A DNA stretch of 64,000 nucleotides from Amoebophrya sp. A120 (Eukaryota; Sar; Dinophyceae; Syndiniales; Amoebophryaceae): contig CAJINV010000005.1 of the NCBI GenBank assembly GCA_905178155.1, positions 166,254 through 230,253 on the forward strand, in the 5' to 3' direction. Position numbers and translations under genes: made by a program. How positions within the stretch are numbered: the stretch's first letter is position 1; each line of letters starts with the position of its first letter. Below the pieces are notes generated by a model. The model did no database searches. It saw only the letters and a program-made list of their open reading frames with translations, and had not been told where the DNA came from. Positions 29,709 to 39,191 of this stretch are shown here, in pieces.

Positions 29709-31949
29709 CTACTCCGTCGCGAACTGCACTCGCCCGCCGTCCTCCACCAGAAATTCGCCGACACGGACGACCTTTTGGTCCAGCGCGGCCGGGCGCATGG
29801 GTTTCAGGAAGTGCTTGTCGCACACCGTGATGCCCTGGTGTTCCCACAATCGGTCGTTTTCGATGCGGAGTTTGTTCACCTTGTCCTCCAATTCCGTGAT
29901 CTTGTTGATGCGGGCCGCAAAGACTAAATTCAGGTCGTGCAGCTGCTTTTCCGTCTCCTCCAGTTGGTCGCAGGTCTGGTTCAACCGGAACTGGAAGTCT
30001 TCCTTCTGCTTCTCCGCCTCGAGCGCCTTCTGTCGCAGCTCCTCGGACAGCACCCGCTCGTCCGCGAGCTCCTGCACGGTCTGCGCGTGGTTTTCCTCCA
30101 GCGCGAGGTGGTTCTGCTCCAGCAGCGCGTGTTCTTCCCGCAAGTTCGCAAACTTCTCCATCTCGGTGGCGTGCACGTCTTGCAGGTCTGTGTGCGAGGT
30201 TGATGTGGTTTTTTTGGTGATAGGGTTTTGATTTTGTCCTTGCGTTTGACGGTGGAAAAATCAGCGCACCAGAGCATCGGGTACTACTACTAGAAGACCA
30301 TTCTTATAGCGTGTTTGACGACTTCATGCTTGCAGCAGAGAAAGACAATTATACAATTTTTCAGTTGTGGATGAATGTCCATGACAAGCCAAAAGCAAAA
30401 TAGCATGAATAGAATTACCTGCGTGATCCTTCTGCAGTTGTTCGTGGTCGTTTTCCAATCGCCAGATTCGGTTGTCTTCCCTCAATTCCGGCAAATGGTC
30501 CCGCCACACCTGGACAATCAACCGCGGCATTTCCATCGGGTCGTCGTTCACCAGCCACCCCTTCAACACGTTCCGCAACAGCGACGATTTCGCTTGCTGC
30601 AGCTTCTCGACCGTTTTCGCGAGCAGGTTCTGGCTGTTCGCGAGTTCCTCCTGCGTCTGGTGCAAATCGATGGTCAATTGGTCCCGCTCCGCGGTCAACT
30701 CGCTCTTCTGTTCTTCCAAAACCGCCACGTAGTCGCAGCTGTTCTGGTAGTCGACTTGCAGCTGCGCGTGCACCGGCTTTAACTGTTCGTATTGCTCTAA
30801 TTGCGGCTCCACTTCGGAGCTGTACTGCAGGAATCTCTTCCTTTCCGACGCTAGACCGGACTCCAGCTCCGAAATTTTGGTTTTCATCCCGTCCACCAAT
30901 TTGATCTCTTCGTCTAATTTCTCCAGCGTTTTCCGGAAGTGGCGGCAGCTGTGCTCCATCGCCTTGTACTTGACCTCCATCAATTCATTCTGCTTCCGCT
31001 GCTCCAGAATCTTGTCCGCCTGTTTGTTGTTGATCTGCAGCAGCTTTGTCATCTGCTCGTTCAATTCTTCGTTTTTCGACTCGTACCCGGTCAAAATGTC
31101 CTCGCTGTGCTTCAAGTACGCGCACACCGCGCAGGTGGCCTTCCGCCCGACGAAGGCTTTCAGCGACTTCTCGAAGTGGTCTTTCTTCATCGTCATCTCC
31201 TGCAAGTCCTGCTGCAGCTGCTGGTTCGTGGCGTACAGTAATTCCTTGCGCTGCAGCCGGTCCTCGGCGACCACCTCTAATTGCTGGTATTGTTCGAGCA
31301 TCTCCTTCACGACGGTCTCCCACTTCTCCTCTTTCTCCGCGATCTCCGACAGTAATCGGGCCTCTTTCATGGACGCCTGGCGCTGCAGCCGCTGCAGCTC
31401 GTGGTAGCTGTTGGTGAGCTTTTTCGACTCGGTTTCCAGCTGTTTCAAAATGTCCTCCCCGCCCAACTGCTCGATGCGGGTCAGGGCCTGCATCTTCTTG
31501 TCGTTGATCTGCTTCTGCTCGGACGCGACCGAGGCACTGGTGGAAGTCCGTAATTCGTACACCTGTCGCTTCAGAGTGTCCACCATCTCGCTCGTGACCC
31601 GCGGGACCGGCGCGCGGTCCGTCTTCAGCAACGCCATCCAGCGTTCGGGGCTCGCGGACGGCGGCCGCGGCCCGGGGAGCCGCTTCGGGGAGGGGAGGGG
31701 GGTGGAAACAGAAACTTTTTCCAGCTCCGCGTCGGGGGATTCTAGTGCCTGTAGTTCTTCTGTTTGGAGGGGACTGGTGACATCTTGCCCTGCCATATTT
31801 GTCGCTTCCGCGCCGGCACCAGCTTCCCCGGCTTCCTGCTGCTCAAGCAGAGCGGCAGGGTCCTGCTCTGCGGAAGCCGAAAACTGGTGCTCCGGCTCCG
31901 CGCCGTTTTCGGCTGGTGGCATAGCTGAAACGTCTTGCTCAGCGGACAT
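29709..31949 (-). CDS. Long coiled-coil protein
   Basis: Two exons, 31949-30419 and 30187-29709, joined by a canonical GT-AG intron (30188-30418), give 669 residues. The first 120 residues are acidic and Pro/Glu/Ala rich and probably disordered. From about residue 125 almost the whole chain is heptad-like coiled coil rich in Glu, Lys, Gln and Leu. One short interruption contains a Cys pair (KATCAVCAYL). The segment after PMEMPRLIVQVWRDHLPELR resumes the coil across the intron. A compact C-terminal tail (WEHQGITVCDKHFLKPMRP) ends the protein. Proteins of this build are often cytoskeletal, basal-body or flagellar components, but no family-specific motif is visible. ATG 31949 is the first in frame, and the phase across the intron (GCA G|AC CTG) is exact. 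Confidence 0.85.
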
Positions 31950-34140
31950 GAGAATAGTAACAGATGGTGTTTTTTATGATTTGAATAAGGAAGCAGTTAC
32001 AGTTTACGTTAATTTCCGTGAGTAACTACTTGTAGAGTTCAAATTAGTTTAGATAGGGTTAGGTGGGTGAAGGTGGATTGCGTTGGGTAAAGTGAACTAG
32101 CTGCTTTCTCATTTCTTAGAAAACTGGTGAATTTAGAGCCTCAATCTTATCCTTTTTTCTGGATTTTCTGGCTTGCGCTTGTCGTGTAGAAGGTACTAGT
32201 ATGTTTACTTACTTTCTTCTGGCGGTACGCGTGTGAGAACGAAAAGAGAACGATGGAAGATGAGGAGAGTGGACGGAAGCACGACAGTGATCTTGCACGA
32301 CAAAAAGAGCAGAAGATAACTTTGAAAAGCACAAGTCACGAGATCTTGACCTGCCAGCGAACGATAAAAAACGAACATTATGACGAACGCGAATAGAGCG
32401 AAGCAGAAAAGCTCTGTCACAACAAAACGAGATGGAACCAAAGTTCAATTTCCTGAGGAGGACGGCAACAGTGCCACAACAAAACGAGGACGCAAAAGAA
32501 AAATTGCGTTTGCAGGAAGCCTTGCACGAGTGACAGTTTACCGACACTAGGACGATCACGACAATATATCAGCATTTCCCAGCAGATGCGGATCTGTCTT
32601 TTCTTTGTCTAGACGAAGTCGGACTATTCTCACGGAAGAAAGAAAAAGACGCTGAGTCCGATTTCAATGCTTCGCGAACAGCGGCAAACTTTCCTCGTAC
32701 AAGCAACTTGTTTCCAGTTGCTCCAGCAACCAAACGAGTGCGGCTACAACGACAGACGGAACTCGATACTTAAAAGCGCTGGGGGATGCTCCTATGAATA
32801 TTCTTGAGTTGTTCCTCGGTCCGCACGATGATAGAATGGGGTTACATCGATTGGATTTCGATTCGTCTTTGTGCCCGGCGAATGTTTTCTTTCACTCCTT
32901 GCATCTGAATGTACAACTTGGGGACGGACACGGACAAAAAAGAAGAGGCGCAAGCTTTATTGAAGGTTCTCGTGCCGCCTTGCGGTCTGGCTTGATGCAA
33001 GTACTCCGCGCAAAGCTTCTGGCGGTTTCTATGTGATGACTGCGCTAGTAATTGTACTAGCGCACTAGAGAGTGGTGCACGACCGCCCTGTCCTCTTTAG
33101 GGGTGGGGGTACAACTACTGAAGAGTGAAAGGAAAAAACGCACTACTTGCTAGAAGATTAGCTTACTGCAGTTCTTGTGCGATACGCGAAATACAAACTC
33201 TGAGATGATCGCACGTTGGTAACGGCGGTTTGTTGATGCGCAAACACACAACTCTACGTAACAACAGAATAAATAACCGTGCTCATCTTCTCTTTTGCGC
33301 AAGCATAATGAAGCACACAGCGTAGCGGCCACTTGCTTCGTACTTCGCTTCGCGGATAATGCAAAAACTACATTCTAGCTCAATCCTATTTGTAGCCATG
33401 GGATACATGCGGGCACCCCAAGGGGGCGGGTGTGATTAATTCTGGTGAAACTTTTGAAATTCAATACGCCAAGATCTTACATTACCTTCTTTTCTGGCAT
33501 TGGGATACATGCTGACACCCCGAGGGTGCGGGTGTGATTTCTGGTGAAAGTGCTCTAGAAATTGAATACGACGCAATGCTTTGTCCTGAACTACTCTCTA
33601 CTTCAGCGATAAAAATTTCTCGAAAGTTCAGGGCTGCGATTGCCCGATAGCGCTACCGCGCCGCAGGTGTCGACAACCGTTGTTGCATCTTTCGCCGTTG
33701 GGAATTACGATACTGGTTTGAAAGCAAGTACCTAAAACTGAAAATCAAAATCTGAAAATTGTGTCGGTAAAGAAAACAAATGAGAAAGAGAACGGAACAA
33801 AAAGTAGATAGAGAACAAAAACTCAAAATGCGAAACAAAGAAAAAAGTAAGAGTACGGAATGAAAGGAAATGATATATGAAAAAAGACGCAAATAAAAAA
33901 ATTGAAAGCAATGTTCAAAACGCGCTTCTACTGCAACATGCTAGGGACATTCCTCAATGGAGGCCCGGTGGTATTGATGATCTGAAACGAAAAGCAAAAA
34001 GCTTCAGTTTACCTCTTTCTCCCTTTTACAGTTTACAGTTTACAGTGTTCGCGTTGTACGCGAGACTTCTACTCAAAATGAGGAGTCTATTTGAGGAACT
34101 TCAACGTGAAGAACCTCTTGATTTCCATTTCAGAACAGAT
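31950..34140. other. 2.2-kb intergenic region with one direct repeat
   Basis: AT rich with no convincing gene on either strand. The only structure seen is the imperfect direct repeat at 33397-33574, listed separately. The right end abuts the truncated retrotransposon. Confidence 0.5.
33397..33574 (+). repeat. Imperfect direct repeat, 74-77 bp, two copies
   Basis: Copy 1 (33397-33470) and copy 2 (33498-33574) both read GGGATACATGC, then a GACACCCC/GGCACCCC block, GGGTGTGATT, TCTGGTGAAA and a TTGAAATTCAATACG or AGAAATTGAATACG end. The repeated block contains an internal GC-rich inverted repeat (CACCCC...GGGGCGGGTG). No coding content. Function unknown. Confidence 0.75.
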
Positions 34141-34158
34141 TCTTTCCTTTCTTCGACT

Positions 34159-36040
34159 TCACTGTGCGAGACCCCCGAACGGCGGGGTGGGGGCCTCAGC
34201 TCGCTGCGCACGTTGCGCCCGGATGACGTCGACCCGCTCGCGGTAGTTCGCAAGCACGTCCGCGCGGGCTTGCTGTGCGGCCTCCAGCGCCTCCTCGGCA
34301 GTGGCGGACAGTTCCGGGTCGACCACTTTGCTTAGTGGGTAGGTCTCCCCATCGTCGTCCATTTTCACCCGGACCGTCACGAGCAGTTTCTGTGTTTTCT
34401 TGTTGTAAGTGACCCCCGGCGGGAGGGCCTTACTCGCCCCCCGCAGCTCGAGTGCCTGCTTGACCCGCGGCGGGGGGTCGTTGTGCTTGCGCCCTGGGAG
34501 CGGTCTTTGTGGCTGCTGTGGCGGGGGCGGGGGCGCGAACGCCGCCGCAAACTTTTCCTCAGTGGCTTGCTGCTGGTTGGCGCGCATGTGGATGAACGCC
34601 AGGCGGAGTGAGCCAAGCTTCTTCGGCCTCAGCGAGTTTGATCGAAGACAGGGGATGCACGCACACCGAATCTCGCGGATCCGCCAGCTACGCGGGCGGG
34701 GCAGTGTCGAGTCCGCGTACAGCTCGGGCAGGTTCGGGAGGTCTGGCGTGATGTCGAAGTCCGGCCAGTTACAGACTTCCTTAACAATATCGCAGTACTC
34801 AGCCTGAAGGTCCTGCACAGGCTGCTCCGGCGTCTCGATCTCGCGCAGGATGTTCGCCTGTCCGGTGAAGTCGATCAGTTTCGCAATCTCGGTGGGCTTC
34901 CCCTTCTTATCGAGCTCCCCTGTGCACGCCTCTACTGCGCGGCGCACTTCCCCCGTGACGTTTAGGTCAGTGTCTGCCAACGCGGTGGCCGGCCACCTTT
35001 TCGAACTGACCTGTTGCGCGAGGGGGCAGGCGTTCTCGTGGTGTCGGACCTCGTACATGCGGTAGTCCGCGGTCGTGGAAGTCGGTCGCGAGTCGTAGTC
35101 CCGTACGTAGTTTACGCTCTCGCCGGCGCGCTTCCCCGGTACAGAGAACTTGCACTCGGGCGCAGCGCAGCAGCGGTTCGGCGTCAAAAAATCCGCATTA
35201 ACCACACTGAGAGCCTCGGCTAGTTCTCGGCCTGCCGCGGTCCAGGGGATGGCGGACCCCGCTGCCCTGTCGAACCACGTAGACAGAGAGTCGAGCCCGG
35301 GCCTGGGGTTGACGTCAGCTTCCTTGCGTGCGAAGTGCGAGACCCAATGGTCGAGGGCCGTTCGCTTTTCCTCCGCTGTTGCCTGCGTGTCGGATTCGTA
35401 GTCCTGCATGATCAAGGCGATGCGGGCTTCGAAGGCTACTGTTCGCCACAGTTCCCGGCAAGACGCCAGGGCAAGCGCCAAGGCGTCTGACACCGCTCCC
35501 CCACAAACTAGCGAGAGCGACTTTTTGCTTTGCTCCCACACGGAGTCCGGCAAGGACCCCGGCCTGGCCGCCGATAGCCACTCGTACTCCAGACGCGGCA
35601 CGCCCCCGATCGCAAAGGAGCCGAAGAGAGCACGGCGAGACAGCCGCCAATGTGGGAGTCTCACTAGGTGCCCGACAAAACTCAACTGCATGAACCGCAC
35701 AAACGGGGCGAAGGGCTCCACGCGGTGGATGCGGCGTAGGCGGGCCAGGGGGAGGTGGAGGGACTTCAACTGCCAGCGCCGGTAGCCCGTCAGCATGAGA
35801 AGCGCATCATTTTCAAACTTCTGCAGCGCAGCAAGCTCGGCGGCCGACCAGGTCCGGGTCTCGCAGGCAAATGTTCCGCGCGACCTGATGCGGCACATCA
35901 AATTTACGATGATGTCGGTCCCGCTCTCCGCCGCTCCGCCTATGGCGGCGAGCTCGGAGATTGCCCAACCCATCCGCTGCTTGCGCACCTCTAGGTCATG
36001 GGTGTCGTCGAACCAATTTCCTAGGTATCTGCAGGCTGCT
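34159..36040 (-). mobile_element. 5'-truncated non-LTR retrotransposon, C-terminal part
   Basis: An uninterrupted minus frame of about 620 codons opens near 36040, just after an in-frame stop, with RYLGNWFDDTHDLEVRKQRM. This is the segment that follows the catalytic palm in LINE reverse transcriptases. It continues with FACETRTWSAAELAALQKFE, the next residues NDALLMLTGYRRWQ, and MQLSFVGHLVRLP, typical of the thumb/C-terminal region. The endonuclease and the YxDD palm are absent. Unlike the LINE at 3-12 kb it shows no RNase H, so it belongs to a different lineage. The C-terminal 250 residues contain CAAPECKF and CACIPCLRS, possible zinc ligands. 5' truncation is the usual outcome of target-primed reverse transcription. 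The frame is still open, so the insertion is fairly recent. No target duplication or poly(A) tail was identified. Confidence 0.78.
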
Positions 36041-36363
36041 GTTAGCTAAGATAAGATGCAGAAGCTTCGCTTCTTAGTGCACGTCTCTTCCGTGGCACAT
36101 GAAGCCCATTGTACAGCAGAAAAACAAGCGATAAAAAAATGTAAAAACAATGGCAATGCAACGGCAGTGAAATAACAGAAGAAAAAAAATGTCATGAGCA
36201 GTAAACAAACTTTGCTGAAATTTGGGCCTGTGTGTATATTTGTTCGAAAAAACTATCGATTCCTTGAGATTGGAGTGATGAGAAAGAGAACAAGAAACAA
36301 AGGAAAATAAATTGTGAAAACTGGAGTAGAAGCTTCCACTTACCAGTAACTCCTTGCATAAAG

Positions 36364-36990
36364 TCACTCATGCAGGAGCGGCTGCTTCTCGCTGCTCCCA
36401 TCGTCCTCCGTTCCCGACGAGGAGGGGCATTCCTGCTGCTTCTCAAACTCGTACACGATCGCACGGGTTTCCAGAGCCTGTTTCAGATTTTCATTGGCTT
36501 TGCTTGTGCACACGTGCTTGGCTGCCGGGGTCGATTTGGCTTTGCAGCCGCCAACGTCCTCTGTAGGCCCGGATTGTGGTTTTTCTTTGTTCGCAGGAGC
36601 CACACTTTCTTCCGACTCCGAGCCCTTCGTCGCCCCGGTTTCCTCGTTCTTCGTCTTCTTGATCCAACGCGGAGGACAGGACAGGACCGTGACCACCAGC
36701 GTTGCGAGGAACGCGAGTAACAGAACAAACGACAACAGAGTGACAGCCAAATCCAGTTGGTCTCCAAAACGAGCGTCAGTCACGTCGGAAGAGCGTTCTT
36801 CATCCGCTTTCAGTACGCCCGCATGGGACTGCGAAACCTCAGTGTGCCGAGCGCAGAATGGCGTCTCCGCCAGTTTTCCGCCTCGTTCGCATTCGGCTAG
36901 AGCGGTGGTTGATCCGTGTGGTGGCTTGCTCATCGAGACTGCTTCATGTGGCAACTCCTCAACTCCTCCCAGCGATTTCGCCTCTAACAT
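36364..36990 (-). CDS. Small single-pass membrane protein, unknown function
   Basis: 208 residues from ATG 36990; the open frame extends a few codons upstream to a GTG at 37005. Residues 1-78 are polar with two Cys, 79-104 form one hydrophobic helix (LAVTLLSFVLLLAFLATLVV) followed by basic RWIKKTK, and 110-208 are polar, Lys/Glu/Ser rich. The positive charges after the helix predict an outside N-terminus and a cytoplasmic tail. The tail ends SEKQPLLHE, resembling an acidic-dileucine sorting signal. A strong donor (CTG|GTAAGT) lies just past the stop at 36346, so an intron in the 3' UTR or an alternative final exon is possible. No signal peptide is evident. No family recognised. Confidence 0.55.
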   Translation of the reverse strand: MLEAKSLGGVEELPHEAVSMSKPPHGSTTALAECERGGKLAETPFCARHTEVSQSHAGVLKADEERSSDVTDARFGDQLDLAVTLLSFVLLLAFLATLVVTVLSCPPRWIKKTKNEETGATKGSESEESVAPANKEKPQSGPTEDVGGCKAKSTPAAKHVCTSKANENLKQALETRAIVYEFEKQQECPSSSGTEDDGSSEKQPLLHE

Positions 36991-37019
36991 CGAAGAGGAA
37001 GACACCTGGGCTACAACCG

Positions 37020-38171
37020 GGACTACAGGTCGTGGAAGTCGCCTGTGTTATCCAGATTCCTTGATTTGATTTTCAAGGATGTGTGGATGCCGGCACGACT
37101 CCCGAGAAAGACGCGTGAACGCCTACAATCAAGTCAGGCCTGCAAACGACCACTACTCACAAGCCACGCGGCTAGCTCTCTTGCTGAAATAGAAGGAAAG
37201 CACTTATTAGTAATGCGTGGGCTCACACCGCTTCCTCTGTCTCACGCGTGAGACCGGCGGGGGGCCGCCCATCGGTCTCACGCAAAGCTAGCAGCTATCG
37301 GGAGATCCCCAGCCGGGTCATAGCGGGGCAAAAAGCCCTGCACATCCCCAGCCGGTCTCACGAGTGAGACACATGAAGAGACGTGACCCTACCCCGAAAT
37401 TATTTCAAGCTTCCTCGCCTGTACTGTATTAGCTGCCAGGGCGAGCCAGCAACTACCAACGAACTGCTCGAGTTTGCTAAAAGTAAGTTGCCTGCACTGC
37501 ACTGCATTCATTCCGAGCCAGGCATCACGACGACGCAACGCCAGCCATTTTGGCGGCGAAGGAAAATTAAACTCTTGTGGCCCGTCGAACGCTACCACCC
37601 GCACGAACAGTGTTCAGCGGATCCGACAATAAGTGCGGCCAGCCTTTGTGTGGGGCGTCTTTTTCTTTTTACTGTGAGCCCACTGTGGACGGCGTCTCTT
37701 CAGCCGGACTGGCTCTCTTTTTACTTTCTTTGTGGGCGCTCGATGTTTCTGGTGGGGCGTCTTTTTCTTCTGTTGCGCGGCTCTGCGCCCTCTGTACCTG
37801 TTGCCCTCGCTCTTTCTCCTTTTTCTCGTAATCGACGTAAAAACTAAAATAAACAAAATTATTTAACTTAGTACGAGATCTTCTCAAGCCGTGCAAAAAT
37901 AACTCAATTTGTTTCATCTAGGGCGTTCAGCTCGAGCGCCGTACGACTCAATGACTCGGCCTAGTAACGTATGCTCTGCGTGATTTCCCGCGGTGCGGTT
38001 GGGTTGTTCCTGGCGCAACGGCGAGCAATGCTGGCGCGCGCATTTCACCAGAGCAGGGGGGGAGGTTAAAATCCGTCGCCAACTGCGACCGATTTCACCG
38101 ATTTTTCAGGTGTTTTTGAAGCAAAATCGGGCCAGCTTTCTTTTAGCCTGAAGGTGGATGCTTTGTGGAAA
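37020..38171. other. Intergenic region with a hairpin element
   Basis: Contains the inverted repeat at 37239-37370 and, at about 37650-37770, two copies of a GTGGGGCGTCTTTTTCTT-like sequence within T-rich DNA. Frames present (for example plus 37383-37847) are low complexity and unsupported. Confidence 0.5.
37239..37370. repeat. Hairpin/MITE-like inverted repeat
   Basis: GTCTCACGCGTGAGACCGGC at 37239 is inverted at 37346-37370 as CCAGCCGGTCTCACGAGTGA followed by GAC, a 24-bp arm with about two mismatches. Each arm is itself nearly palindromic (GTCTCACnCGTGAGAC). The 80-bp core holds further partial copies (CCCATCGGTCTCACGC, CCCAGCCGGGTCA). It would form a cruciform or fold as RNA into a multi-stem hairpin. 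It may be a non-autonomous transposon end-pair or a structured RNA. Confidence 0.75.
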
Positions 38172-39041
38172 CTAAAATGCGCCATTTCCGACTAGGTCTA
38201 TGTATACATAGTGAAAGTTTTGCAGGTACCCATTCAGAGATTCCGGGACGTTTGCAGCTTTTGCATCGTTCACCATGCTTCCGATGTCGAAATCTGCTTC
38301 CTCCTCTGCTGCGTCTTTCCACATGATCTTTTGCCAGGGAGCTCCGCCTGGCGCTTTTGCCGTTGTTCCTGTTTTTTCTTGCTTGTTTGCATATTCCTGC
38401 AGGTATGCGTCCGGCCCTTGACCATACAAGTATACTGTGGCCCCCAAACCTGCTGCCTCCCCAAATGCCTCGCTCAACTGCTCTTCGACATGATCTTTGA
38501 CGGCACCAAACTCGTACGCATCTGCTGCCACATGCAACATGGGAAGTAGATCATGAAGGTGAAGCTCCACATCTGCGCCTCCGTTTTCCTTCTCCGCCCG
38601 GGTGGTGTCCAGCTTTTCGCTGTATTGGGAAAGCTTTTTCCTGCAGGCCTCTGATCCTTCTTGTAGTTGCTCCCACCCTTCCGGTTTCAGAGACTCCCGC
38701 CTGGCGCTTTCTGAGCCCGAGGCGGAACTCGGCTCCGCACCAGGCTGACTCATGATATCATCAAACGTTGTCTTCTTGACTTGCGCTTCCATTTTCAGCA
38801 GGGCGTCCACACATTCTCTGCATTCCCGGAGTTCATCATCCTGGACCTGAGGTGCATCTTGCGCTTTCGCTAAGTCTTTGGCGGCGGCGGGCATGGTCGA
38901 GGAAAGAATTGCCTTTGTTTTCTGCAATTTTTCGACTCGCAGCGTCTGCCTGAGCTGGTGCGCAGGCCCATCAAACTGTCTCCAGTCTGGCAAATTTAAA
39001 GGAATTGTACGTGTCGGCTGACCTCTTGTTTTCAGTAGCAT
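38172..39041 (-). CDS. N-terminal-domain-only paralogue of the neighbouring phosphatase
   Basis: 289 residues from ATG 39041. The middle part matches the N-terminal domain of the next gene (39192-42466). Both share a helix EEQLSEAFGEAAGLGATVYL continuing into YGQGP, a charged linker, and a block ending GYLQN / GFLQN. In the neighbour the metallophosphatase domain follows; here homology stops at GYLQN, and 13 unrelated residues and a stop come next. No phosphatase motif is found in the downstream 1 kb. It is therefore either a truncated duplicate or a gene for the stand-alone domain. The upstream third (residues 1-90) has no counterpart and is helical with a CRECVDALL motif. Function of the domain is unknown. 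Confidence 0.65.
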   Translation of the reverse strand: MLLKTRGQPTRTIPLNLPDWRQFDGPAHQLRQTLRVEKLQKTKAILSSTMPAAAKDLAKAQDAPQVQDDELRECRECVDALLKMEAQVKKTTFDDIMSQPGAEPSSASGSESARRESLKPEGWEQLQEGSEACRKKLSQYSEKLDTTRAEKENGGADVELHLHDLLPMLHVAADAYEFGAVKDHVEEQLSEAFGEAAGLGATVYLYGQGPDAYLQEYANKQEKTGTTAKAPGGAPWQKIMWKDAAEEEADFDIGSMVNDAKAANVPESLNGYLQNFHYVYIDLVGNGAF

Positions 39042-39191
39042 TCAATCTTTCCGCACCAATAATATTCGTATCCATATCAACATTTTTTTCCGCGAAAATT
39101 ACTGTCATCTTCTCCTCCTCCAGCCACAGTCTCTTCATATACTTTATTTCAGGCAAGCAACAAGTACGCAATCAGCTATCATTTGAATACG

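Noticed and set aside
37383-37847. Plus-strand 154-codon frame with hydrophobic stretches
   Set aside because: Built from T-rich repeated DNA (GGGGCGTCTTTTTCTT copies); hydrophobicity follows from base composition.
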